Below are positions 1 to 11,800 of a stretch of DNA of 64,000 bases, one piece after another. The stretch is taken from the NCBI GenBank assembly GCA_018881555.1, contig JACAXG010000067.1, positions 4,466,558 to 4,530,557 on the forward strand, in the 5' to 3' direction. The notes beneath the pieces are model-generated. The model saw only the letters and a program-made list of their open reading frames with translations, was not told the origin of the DNA and did no database searches. The translations under genes and the position numbers were made by a program. Position 1 is the first letter of the stretch, and every line of letters starts with the position of its first letter. The DNA is from Amblyornis subalaris (Eukaryota; Chordata; Aves; Passeriformes; Ptilonorhynchidae).

Positions 1-3000
1 AGTTCCACAAAACTGTGTAACTTATTTGGAATAGCTTTAGTGATGCTTGTCTTAAATGGGATGTGAGTGAAGCTCTGGTCACAGTAATTGAGGAAGGAGC
101 TTGAGCCCTAAATAAGCTGATCTTAGTCTTTGTTATCAGACAGAATTTCTTGGAAAACGTTTTAAGTTCTGCTCTGTGTGGTTAGTCTCCTGAATATATT
201 ACCTTGACCTCCTGTTTTCTTACTGTAATGTATACTCTGGGACATTCCTCTCTGCAAGTCATTGTGTGTTTATTAAACTTGCCATTTCTGAAATGCTACT
301 CCACCCACTATTTGTGGTGTAGGTAAATTGCATGTATTCCTTTCTGTGTGGGTTATAGCTTTATGAAAGTGTGGTACTGGGTTTAAAAGGCACAGCAGGG
401 CTGATTGCCATGAAACATCTCAAGCAAGTTCTCTTTCTCGTTATAGTCTCTGCAGAACTGGCCTACTTGAACCTGAACAGTGACCTTGAGAATTTCATAA
501 GGGCTGAGATGACAGGTGTTGAAACCTGAGCAGCGAGCAAGCCTATTTACTCCATGTGGGAGGAGCTGAGCAGGCTGTTATGTTAGCAAGTGAGGAGGTG
601 CAGAAAGTACAGTTGGCAGTAGTGCATGGGGAGCCTTGGTGTTCATTCATAACCACTCTCAGGCTTGCCTCTGGAATTACTCATCAGCTAAACTGCACTG
701 GACTTGAAAATACCAGAGAACAGAGGAATATTTGGTGAAAGAAACTTGCCTTCCTAAACTACTCTCCCAACTTGTAGCCTCTTTTAGGTATAATTTTTTT
801 CTCAATCAAATATCAGTGCTGAAAGTATATCTTTAATACTCTTTTTATTAAATAGGAGAAAACGTCTTTTATTTCAAGTCTACGTATGAAAATTAGGTGT
901 TGGATAAAACGTTTATAGGTATGATAGTCTAGCTGTTTACTTTTTTCTGTCTTCTGTGTGCTGCAAAAAGTGTGTTTATACTGCATGTAGAGAATTACTT
1001 ATGACCTTCTCATGGACTGGGGGGAGAATCCTACTGGAAAAGGTAGTGATGTTGAAATGTCAGGGCAAATTACTGTCAGAATTGCAGGGCAAGTCTAAGA
1101 AGCTTCTGCCTTCCTCTACTACACCAATAGTTTTCATTCCTCCTCCTTTTCTCTTTAGCTTTCACAGAGTTTGGTTTTAAGAATATTTCGGCTTTTCTTT
1201 GGGTACCTCTAAGGGGAAAAGGATTACTTTCTACTTTGCATCATTAGCCATACTCTTAGTTGTATTACTGCATCAGTACCATTTTTTAGCATGTGTTTGT
1301 TATTCTAAACTTCTAAAAGCTATATTAATATTATATATTAATTAAAATCTAATTAAAATTCCTCATTTGGGTAGTCCATATAGATTTGATTTGAGTTCAG
1401 TTTCCTTGCTTGGAATTCATACTTGTATACAATTTAGAGAGGTCTTTTTTGAGAAGACTGTTTTTTCTCAGCTGTAATTATTTTTCCATTGGAGAAATAT
1501 TTTAAAGCTAAAACCAGACTTTGTAAAAAGTGTTCACGAGTTGTTGGAACTGCGTGTGTCTTCTATTTGACTTTGTTTTGTATACTGAAATTTACATTTT
1601 GCTCCAAGCAATATCCTGGAAGAATGTCTTAAGCACAGGATTATGATTTGGTTTTCAGCCAGCATTTACTACTGAAGAAGCCCTGATTGAATATCTTACG
1701 TGAAAAATGTGTTCTGTCCTTTAGAAAAATGTATACAATAGGTAAGTTTTCCTCCTCTAAAGAGATGATCAACAGATTGACTGAGAATGTATTCTTCCCC
1801 TTGTGCTCCTCCCCACCCAAAATACATGAATTAAATATTTCAGTCATGTGGGGTTTTTTTTTGTCTTCCTACTGATTTAGGTGTTTTATAGAACAGAGAA
1901 ACCAGGAAAGTTTTTCTCTCTTTCAGTGGCATACTTAGTCTAGTGCCTCCTTTCATGGCTTAAACTTTTGTTAGGAGAAAACTCGTATTTCCATGTACGG
2001 ATATACTGTGGCACACACCTGATGCCTTTAGCCTAAAGTGCAGGTAACTTTCCTGTTTATGCAGGCTTTTCTGCCGTGTCTGACTTCTGCAGTTGGACTT
2101 GGCTGTACTTCGGTTTGTGAGTGTCTGAAACTGTAAAGTTCTAAGTTGTGTATGAGAGTGCATTTTCTATATCAATTATTAAGGCACTGGGAACTAATAT
2201 CAAACGGACAGAAGGCTTCCTGGGACGTTAGTCTAAGATCACGAAGTCTGATTTCATCAATAGATGGACCTATTCTGTCTGAATTTATTTTCAGGGAGGG
2301 GAGAAGAAGAAAAAGGATTTATGGGGTGTTTTCGTCTTCAGGGACGGGGGGGAGAAGATGAAGGAGGAAGTTTAAATTAGATTTTTTTCTTTTCCTCCTC
2401 TGTTGTGGTGAGACAGAATAATATTTTGGTAAAAGGCACAGAGCCTGCCTCTCCTGTGCTGTTGTTGAGTTAAAGCAGGAGGTGCTTAGAATACCTGGAT
2501 AACAGCTTCCTTGATTGGAGGGGGCTTCTGAGAAGGGAAATGTAACATTATACACATTGAAGTTCTTAATTTTACCTACCCAAAGAGTTCAGTTTCAGTT
2601 CTAAATGGAGAAAAGGGCATAGGAAGGAGAAAGGTATTTTAATCTGTTCCTGTTTACAGTTTGGCTACATGAGCGGTGTCAAGGGACTTGAGAGGGCATG
2701 AAGAGAAGTAAGGGGAAGGTCTTCAGGAGTGTGTTGTTACCTCAAATCCCTCGAAGTCTAGCCACTTTTTAGTAATGTGAACATAAGGTGGCAGAGAAGA
2801 CTAAGCTGTGAAAGAGCCTGGGAGGCTGGCAGAGTCATGGTCAGTAGGGCCCAGCAGCTGGAGGCAGACGCAGACCAAGTGGTGTGCAGGTGTCTGATGG
2901 TGGAGCCTCCTCTCCCATTAGTCTGTGTGACCCAGCCATTCCAATACGAGACGGAAACGTCCTGATGCCAATGTCACCAGGGCGTTCTGGGCAGGGTCAC

Positions 3001-6000
3001 AGCCCTGACTCTGAAAGAGGAGATAACAGCCCCATTAACTGGGCAAGATAGGTCTGTAATGAGAGGATACAGTTCCTTCTGTGTGTCAGGGGAGTTCTAC
3101 TGCAGCTTTCTCTTGATTTTTAATTAGAAAAAAAAGAAAATGCATATTCTGAATAGATTTGGACCAAGGTAGTTGCTCTGTTTTNTAGTTAAGAAGATAG
3201 ATTTGGAGAGGTGATACGGAGCTGTGTTTATTAAAACAAAACAAAACAAAAGGTGGTGTTCTCCCTCCTTGCATTTCTTCCTCATGGCTCCACCATTCCA
3301 TTCCACCTCTTTAGTTTTTGAGCTGCTTTTTCTGTTCCTTCTGGGACATCTGGACAAGGACTGCTTCAGCTGAAAGAAATGTGAGACACAGTATTGGATA
3401 AATGGAGACAGGCCTGAATACATGACGCTCATCCACTTCTTCCTACTCCCTGTGCTTAAGTGAATAGTGTTTTTCATACAGCATATAATGGTTTCTATTG
3501 ATGCCTCATATTTATTTTTTTCTGGTACATCTTTTTAACTTGTCATATATTGGGATGTTACGAGGCATGAAGAAATTCCAGTGATTCCAGTGATTCATAG
3601 GATCCTGGAAGCTACTATGTTTCATAATTAGAAAAATAATTTTCAGTGTTTTTTGTATGTGTTGTAGTTTATGTATCTGTAGGTACTAATGCACATACCT
3701 TTGGCACAAATAAAACCTTCCATAGGGGTTAAAAAATACTTCAGTCTACTGTAGTATCCTTGATCCAATGTGAACTGAAATTTGAGCCACACACATTAAC
3801 TACCCTTCGTTGCATAAGGAGATGGAGTAAGTAGTATTATTTGAGGATTAATCACATTCACACTACTATTGATTTAATTTATGGCATGTGTTTCACTTTG
3901 TAAGAAAAGGAAACCTCTAGTACAGAGTAAGGTAGAATTCAAGTTCTTATTTTTAAGCAAATTCTTGGTGTCTTATTGTCCTGCCTTTTAGCAGGTTTCA
4001 AAACCCGTTTTGTCAGAAATAAGGTGTGATGGGGAAAATGAGACCAGCACAGAAACGCCAAACGGGAAGTTCCACATATGGAGGGGGGTGGCTGTGCATG
4101 CCAGTTATCACAGCAAAGAGGCAGCTGATGTAACGAGCAGTGGATCAAGGAGGTTAGGGAGAGCTTATTTGACTTTTTTCTGGTAGCTGCCAGCAAGAAG
4201 AGTTTGGGTCAGCAGATTTCTAGTCTTGAAGCACAATTTATGGAATATTTTTTATGTTTAAAATTTAAGTTGGTCCATTTAAGTGTTTTATTCATTGCAT
4301 AAAATATTTGGGGCATTAATAATAAAAAGCCTTTTTTTTGGTGGAGATTATTTAGGGCAGCTCTTCCAGGAGTCAGGCTGGTTTGTATGTATAAATATGG
4401 GAGAGTTTTGAGGAAAGAAAAGCAATTACCTCACATTTAAAATAAAAATAAGAAATGAAGATGCAGAGGCCATGGCGGTCAGTTCGCAAAAACTAGTTAG
4501 GTGAGTGCCTGAACAGGAAAGTTCAGCGTGGCTGCATAATGCAAGCCATTGCCTCCCTTTTCAGATTCCCGTAGTGTGCCACAATATCAAACAGGGAAGC
4601 CACACAGCTCACGAATTGTCCTTTGTGCAATATAAATTTGGGACTTGAAAGACTAACAGGAACTGTATTTAAGGGATCCTTAAAACATAAATACCATTTT
4701 TGTGTGCTTAGAAATGAGTAGGGCCAAAACTGAGAGGTAAAAAATGAAATGTGGTGTGTTTCTAGAAAAGAGCTGAAGCAAAGCCATTCCACTTTAAGCA
4801 TCCTAAGGGCTTTGATGAGAGGAGTATAGTGTTGCTTGGCTTGCTGCTGATTTGGCAGCCTCTGTCTCTTCACTGCATTTTTCATGTGTGCCCTTCGTTT
4901 GTTTCTTTTTTTTTTTCCTCTTTTGTATCTTACTCATCAGAATGTGAGGTAAAAGGCTGCTACTGCAACACTCTTGTTCCAAGCAGCTAATGCTAACCAG
5001 CTTTCACAGAGAACATAATCCTTACACAAACACCTTAACTCATGAAGGAAGAAGGTCCAGTGCGGCGTAGGTTTTCTTCATGTGCTGGGATTTCTTCTGT
5101 GTTTTCCCCAAGAGCTGATGGCCGAAAGCTTGTCCGGAATGCTTCATTTGGTGGATATAACGAGCTCTCTCCTGCTTTACCAGGTTTGTTTTGGTCTTGT
5201 ATTTCTTAAAATGTACAGAAGTGAATACAATTTGCACCTCGAATTTTTAAGCTTGAATGAAAGTAATGTACCGAGATGTTGGTAGAAATTAAAAAAGACT
5301 ATTGCTTGTATGCATTTAGATAACAGCTTTTTGTAGTGGCAAGATTTGCGGACAGGCAAACGAGTACGTTAGCTTTTACACTGCCACAAATCTCACTTTA
5401 AAACGCATTAGTGTATTTGAGACTGACTGGAATATTTGTTGTGGTTGTTTGGGCTTTTATGACTGATGTTCTGTGATGTGGTTTATTAATGCCTTCCTCT
5501 CTTGTACTTGCCACCGTCCCCCCTCCACCACACACAATGGATTTGCTTTAAAATTGTTAGGTACAACAGAAGGTACAGCTTTCATGTAGCTGTAACTACT
5601 GGAAAATCTGCAAGCTGGACATCAACTGTTTGACATAAAATGACAAGATAGAAAATGAGCGCTAAAAACATAGCCTTCCTAAATTCTGTAGTGCAAGATT
5701 TTTGAGACTTACAACCCCTCAAAGGTCTTGAATCTCCTTTTGTTCAGATTTGTTGCTTCCTGAAAATAAGCACTGGAATATTGAAATGAATTTGTAGCGT
5801 TCCATTGTCCAGAATGTACACTTCTGATGTAGGTACCTGAATTTCAGCAGTTTATTTCAGGAAGCCTCAATGCTTTAAAATGTGTTACAAGGTCACCCAT
5901 TCCTGACAGGGGACATAGTAGAAATTGTACATTCTTACCAGAATTGCTCTGCATGTGTGATTTGTCTTGTGCATGCGCACAGACACACTTGATTGTGTAG

Positions 6001-9000
6001 TCCCACGGGGCCAGGATTTTGGGGGTGGGGAGGGGGGAATAAAATAGTTTTCACTTTCTATTGCATGCCTCCTGCAGCATCGCTCACTGAATTTGTCAGC
6101 CCTGGTTCTGAAGCCCTGGAGCAGAGTTGGGTGCAGAGCATAGGGGAGGTTGCAGACTGGCAGTTGGGGGTTTCTGCATCACTGGCCAGTGCTGGCTTGC
6201 AGAATCATTGGAGCACCGCGTTCAGCTGCGGGGGTGGGAGTTACACGACTTTGTATTAAACTTGTTTTACCCTGTAAGGTTTCCTTTCACTCTGCTTCAG
6301 GAAATGATNAGCGTTCTACCAAGAATCTGAGTTTTATTCAAGCTGCTTAGGAAATAAAAGATCTCAAAGCTTGAAAGCATGGGATTGGCAACTAGACAGA
6401 TCCTTCCCACCTTTAAAATAAATGTGTGTAGTCTGGTAATTAATGAAACAAAAAGGGGTTCGTTTTGTATTTGCTTCCTTTCTGTATAGAATTCTGCAAT
6501 TAAAGCAGATCACTCATAAGTAGACAATGAATGACTACTTAAAATGCAGAATAAATGGAAAGCAGTTTTTAATGAAAAATTCAAGTGTGTACATAGAATT
6601 AAAAAATGCTTTCTGTTTTGGAATCTTTCATGTATCTCTGAAGAATTTAAACATTCTTAATACGCTTAATAAACATTCTTTATGTAGTATTTCAGATTGG
6701 TTTAAGCAAAGAGTAATTGTTGTCTGTCTAAAAGATTCTAACTATACATGTACAGCATGTATAGTTAGAATAGCATGTACAGCATGTATAGTTACAGTGA
6801 TGACAGTCTTTGGGGTTTTTTTTTATTTTATATGGTGTTTACAAAAGAAAACACGACTGTGAGAAAATACATAAGACTTTGCTTACTTTTCCGATTACTT
6901 CAGTTTTGAAGTCTGTGGAGGAATCTGAATTAGTGAATATGAGATTGTATTCTTAAAACTGGTTGTCAACAAGATTTTGAAAATGAGTCAGTTAAAAAGA
7001 CTATTGTTCTCTGTGTTCAAGTCTTTAAAAAGATTTTTCCTTTTTTTTTTCTGATGTGTTTATTATATAGCACCAGTATTGATAATTCCCACTAGTACAG
7101 CTCACAGTTGTTCCAGAAGCATTTTCCAGCTCAGTTATTTGTTCCTCACAACTGCCCATGCATACCAGTAATCAAATCAGGCTGTTCCTTTCTTTTCATT
7201 TGGAAGTCAGTAATCTTGTTGCTTGGATTGCTGTTTGTGGTCTTTTCATGCATTGCATTGCTTTTGTACTGTTTTTTCTGTATGTTGGAAAAAGAGTCTC
7301 CAGTGGATAGTAATTATTTCTTCTATGGATAAAATAGATCTGACATTAAAGAGTAACATATTTACTTCCTGATGTATTTTTCTCACGTATCCTAATTGCA
7401 AATGACATTTATTGAGCAGTACAAAACCAGTATTTGCGATGACAGAGTTAGTATGTGGTTGGTTTTGGTTTTTCCCTTCCTTCGAAATTGATTGAAGGGG
7501 CAGATTGGGGTGCAACTTTAAAAAATAATCCCTATGTTATGCTTCAAAATAGAAATCTATTAACTAGATGGTTTTGTTTGAAGCTGTACCCTGCCACAGA
7601 CTTTATCCTAAGTAGTCTTTAATCTTCCAGTGTATATAGCCTTGGTTTTTGTCAAAAACAGTGTTTTGAAGAATTTATTTTTTTCTTTTGGTATTGACTA
7701 CATAATCTGGCTCAGTCTCTAAAGAAGCACTGTTTGATTTTTTGGTTTCATCGACCTCTTGTGTGCAAGGGTTCTAGTTTCTCTCTCAGGCTCTTGCATC
7801 TGTCTGAAAGGTCTTAATGAGTTTTTGTGTAGATTTTCAAAAACTTGCTGAGTGCTTACAGTAGGAACTCAGTAATGGACAGTTTCCTTTGGCTTCTAAG
7901 ATCATACCATGAACTGTGGCTCACTGCACTGGCATTGGGATCAGCTTTCAGAGCCCATGGACCTGAGCTGTTAAGATAAGGAAGGTCACACTGGGAGAAA
8001 GTCTGTTAAGACATGGTGTTGCTTTGAACACAATCCCTGGTGTTCAAAACTGCTTTAGAGGGCACAGTAGTGGTGCTCTGAACTCTGAAGATTGCTTTCA
8101 GGATTACAGATAGAAAATGATACACAAATTCAAAAGATTTAATAGAGAGAAAATTACATAAAGGGACTGTGTCTTCAGCACCTGAATTTCTACATTGTGA
8201 AATACGAGCTGGGGTTATTTTGTTAAAGAGTTGCTGATTGAGTTACAAGATGGGAAAGAGCAAGTAAGCTAAAATATTAAGCTCAAAACTCCTGCTGATA
8301 AACACTGAAAATCTTGAAACACTTTCTTTCTTTTTGTTAGACCCTGCTTCTAGGCTCTTGTGCCCTGGCAGTCTCTGTTCCAGACAGCCATCTGTGTTGG
8401 GAGTGAGCTTATCCCTCTACACAGAGGGAGGTCACAAGTGGGATGGTGGTGGCTGCGAAGGAGGCTGACTGGGTTTCCTCACAGACTGAGATGGAGCAGT
8501 ACAAGGTGTTCAGCAGGTGCAGCACTCTGACTTGGCTTCACTAATGAACCCCTGAGACAGCCCTTTTCTGTGCATGTGGGTGAGGAAGAGAACAGTCAGT
8601 GTGGTGGCATGTTTATGAAGCAGCTGGTATGCACACTTTTCCAGCTTGAGACACTGAAAGCCAGGAGGTGAAATTCATGGAAATGCAACTGAACTTTGGT
8701 CTTCGTGTCCAGTTCTCTGGGACAGAACAGTTCTTTCTGTTTTCATTTCTTCTTGGTGATACTGATGCAAAGCTTGTTCGTGAAAATAAAAATGTATGTC
8801 TGTTAGATAAGGGTGTGTAAAGTCCTTAAAGCTGTTGTGCTTTAGAAAGCAAGCTTTGAATTATAGCTTCTCTTCTATAAGAACAATCCTGACTAAGCAC
8901 TTCCTCGCTGATTCCACTCACTAAGTCTTCTATATATGCCATTAAATAAATAAACAAAAATGGGAAAGTCATTAGAAAATGCCTGCATTGCATTTTCAGT

Positions 9001-9320
9001 GGGACTTGATTCCTATTGAGGAATCTTTTTTGGGTGCTGGATGAGTAGAAAGCCTCTACTACGGTTCTGGTGTGTGTTTGACTGCCTAAGACTGGCATCA
9101 AATCTAGTAACTTCTCTTAGTGAACTAAGGCAAGTCTAGCCTCTGAGGCTTTAAACAACCTTTGTTCCGTTTCATGCCTGATAACTAGCACTGTAGAAAA
9201 TGTGCTTTTGCATTTGGTATTATATAGGAAATGTGGCTTCTGGTCTCTGGATTTGTTTGTGGATTCCCTAGCACTACAAATCTTCTGCCTGTCTAGGTAC
9301 TTCTTCCCTGTTGTCATTAG
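1..9320 (+). other. Intronic sequence of OSBPL8 upstream of the first visible exon
   Basis: No segment here matches the expected N-terminal ORP8 exons, so I read this as a long upstream intron. It is AT-rich with scattered stops. I see small features only: a short AAAAC run near 3235, a G-rich cluster at 6007-6037 and a perfect hairpin at 6735-6771. Short open frames look random. Confidence 0.7.
6735..6771. repeat. Perfect 16-bp inverted repeat with 5-nt loop
   Basis: The arm at 6735-6750 is exactly reverse-complementary to 6756-6771, around the loop TACAG. A 21-bp stretch of it (6747-6767) recurs unchanged at 6774-6794, 27 bp downstream. Arm sequence begins ATTCTAACTATACATG. Confidence 0.9.
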
Positions 9321-9899
9321 GTTTTGATGTCTGTATAGCCTGTGTCAAAGTTACAAGATGCTTATATAACCTGAATTATAACTTTCTATCTGAATTGTAA
9401 CTTTTTTATACCTATATAACCTGCATTAGCTCTTTATACCTATATTATAACTTTTATACAATGTAATAATCAGTATGTAATTAATTAGTTGCTTAGTGCT
9501 TAAACAAGCAGAAACTCACCAGGTGGATAGTTTCAAGATAGACAAGTAAAGCTATAAATTAGTCAAGTATAGCTACATTAGAGAGCTACAAGGCATACTG
9601 ATGAAAAACTGGCAGAGATAAAGCCAATTACCCACAAAGTGAAAGAATTCAGACCGGCTGGATCCAGAAAGGACTATTTCACCATAACCACACATGCTCT
9701 GAAGACAAAGTTGAAAAGTTCAACGGGAGGAAGACCTTGAGCCTTCCTCAGTGAAGACCCCCAAGACCACATAAACTGGGGAGGCGCAAGCACAGTGCAA
9801 AAGAACTATTTATAGCCATGCCATAAAAATATGTAAATTATTTCCGGCACATATGTGATGATGTTGTAATGACATAGGAATATTCAGCAGTACCTACTG

Positions 9900-9907
9900 T
9901 ATAAATA
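9900..9907 (+). promoter_or_regulatory. TATA box of the solo LTR
   Basis: TATAAATA lies 72 bp before the LTR poly(A) signal, the usual distance between U3 promoter and R. Current activity is unknown. Confidence 0.65.
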
Positions 9908-9971
9908 AGCCACGACACATGACAAAGGTGGGTGAGTTAGGTGGAAATATCCCCCTCACCACTGGCGCTGT

Positions 9972-9977
9972 AATAAA
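9972..9977 (+). terminator. Poly(A) signal of the solo LTR
   Basis: AATAAA followed within about 40 bp by a GTTTTGTCTTTGTCC-type GU-rich stretch. It is in sense orientation inside an OSBPL8 intron. Confidence 0.65.
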
Positions 9978-10043
9978 ATACCTGCTCTATAGACACCAGT
10001 CTATCGGGTTTTGTCTTTGTCCTATCTTTTCGGGCATCAGTTT

Positions 10044-11729
10044 TCATTAGCTGAACAAATCTATTGCAGAATTTAAAAATGAAACATTTAATGAACTGTG
10101 CCTAGGTGGGACTTCTATGAAGACANGTAAAAGTTGTTTGTAAAGGCATGTAGGGCTACCTTTCTGTAAACATAGAATGAGATATTGTACTGCAGTATAT
10201 AATTTTTAAAACTCTGGTCTTAGAATATCTGCAAAAGAAAATAAATACAAATAGAGAAAAAAAACCAAAAGACTGATTACCAGACCAAAATCAAGAGGAA
10301 TCTCAAGATTTCTCATGTAACCTGGAGATCAACCTAGTGCTTCGTTAACTCCATGGATCTTCTTGTCACATGTAATTGCGACAAATGAATCAGTTCTGTC
10401 TTACAGTTTCTAGGTATTATAAGTTGTGGAAGGGTGAAGATAAGAATTAAAAAAAAAAAAAAAATTCCTGCAATGGACAAACTACTCAACACTGCTACAG
10501 AGAGTTAATAAAAATTCTTTCCGAGCTCATAGTTTCCCTACACATACACACATTCTCATGAAGAATGTGGAATCAAAGAGTTTCTCTGCTAAGTCTTCTC
10601 ATTTCAAGGATCAGAGTACCAGTTTCTGTTTCAAAGTTGGGACCATGTGCAGAGGGACGCTCCAAAGCACTGGTGGTGTCTGTGGATGGGGCATACGTCG
10701 TGCTGGCCTGGTGTCCGTGGGTGCAGCGTGTCGCTGCTGGTGCAGTGCCCTCTTCTGGGCGCAGCTCTCGGACACCCCCGTGCCAGGCTTCTCAGCTGCC
10801 TGGGCTGTTCTGAAATCCATGGATGACTTCATGGTTATCTGCCTTCACTGGGATAAATGCATTGTGCAGTTTGTTTTATTCCTGTTTATAAAAGCTTTTT
10901 ACTACCACCGCCCTCTTCAAATAAAATGGATCAGTGAGATGTTGTGTCTCGTAACCAGAGCAGGTGATTTTTCTGTGAGAGGGTGCCAGCTTCTCAGTAT
11001 ATGTTCTGTGGCACATAGCAGATGCATGGCAGCACCCATGCCAGTTGTGACCCTGTTTTCCATTCTTGCACAAACACCGATTTACTTTGCTTTTTGAATC
11101 CTGGGAAAGTGTGGGGTTTGTACTGTGAGTCACAGAAGAAAAATGTGGCATTTTGACAACTGTTTTAACATAAAGCCTAGTAGTTACGCGTCTTCAGTGT
11201 CAAGTTTAAGGTATAAATTCAAGGCTAATGTAAGGAACTTTTTGCATTTTCTTGCCAAAAAACCCTGACTGGTGATCTTAATCAGACTTGCTTTCTTGTA
11301 GGTGGTATTTAACAATTATCACGCTACAGAAATGAACAAACAAAAAAAGGCTTTATTTAGTATTCTTCTCTGTGCCTGCATGTATGCAGGTAGGGGAGAA
11401 TGAGAAGATAAAAGGACAAAAGTTGGCACATTATATTTAAAATTCATCAGGTTATTGGATCAGGTGCAGCATTATCCAAATAGAGTGGACTGTTCTTGCC
11501 TCTTAGTGGGTATTAAATTAGTGTATATTGTAGTAGCTGGTACATTTTCAGCTGATGAGACAGACTGGTATGTATATGTTATTTGAAAATCCGATTTACT
11601 TGTACTTTTTTATGCTAAACACATTGACAAATTTATTTCAAAGGCTAGCTCATGTAAGTTGTTAATGTCTAAGCTCATGTAAGTTGTTAATGTCTAAATC
11701 ATTTGCAACAATGCTGTTTTTTCTTTAAG
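10044..11729 (+). other. OSBPL8 intron between the solo LTR and the first visible exon
   Basis: Mostly AT-rich. A more GC-rich patch at about 10640-10830 sits inside a 179-codon open frame (10558-11097) that I do not recognise. An A run lies near 10448. Other than the 25-bp tandem duplication at 11647-11696, nothing else is recognised. Confidence 0.6.
11647..11696. repeat. Exact 25-bp tandem duplication before an acceptor
   Basis: Two identical 25-bp units (11647-11671 and 11672-11696) starting AGCTCATGTAAGTTGTTAAT. They end 33 bp upstream of the exon at 11730, in the zone where the branch point should be. Confidence 0.95.
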
Positions 11730-11800
11730 GTTTTGACAAAGGGAAGGACGATACATCACAAAATAAAGAGGATGCGGCATATTCTATGTCAAAAAGCAAG
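11730..11800 (+). CDS. OSBPL8: OSBPL8 exon (first in window)
   Basis: The acceptor is ttctttaag and the donor GTAAGG. The exon begins with two bases completing a split Gly codon and ends in phase 0. It encodes fragment residues 1-24, ending in MSKSK as in human ORP8. A 25-bp tandem duplication ends 33 bp upstream. Confidence 0.93.

Larger units (their letters stand above)
9325..10039 (+). mobile_element. Solo LTR of an endogenous retrovirus, sense to OSBPL8
   Basis: The 715-bp segment starts TGATG and ends CATCA, a perfect 5-bp terminal inverted repeat. The same 4 bp (GTTT) flank it at 9321-9324 and 10040-10043 as a target-site duplication. Inside are a TATA box (9900-9907) and AATAAA (9972-9977), spaced as expected for U3-R-U5, followed by a T-rich U5. 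There is no internal coding region, so it is a solo LTR left by recombination. A 4-bp duplication fits a gammaretrovirus-like (ERV1) class, but that is inference; the family was not identified. Confidence 0.85.
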
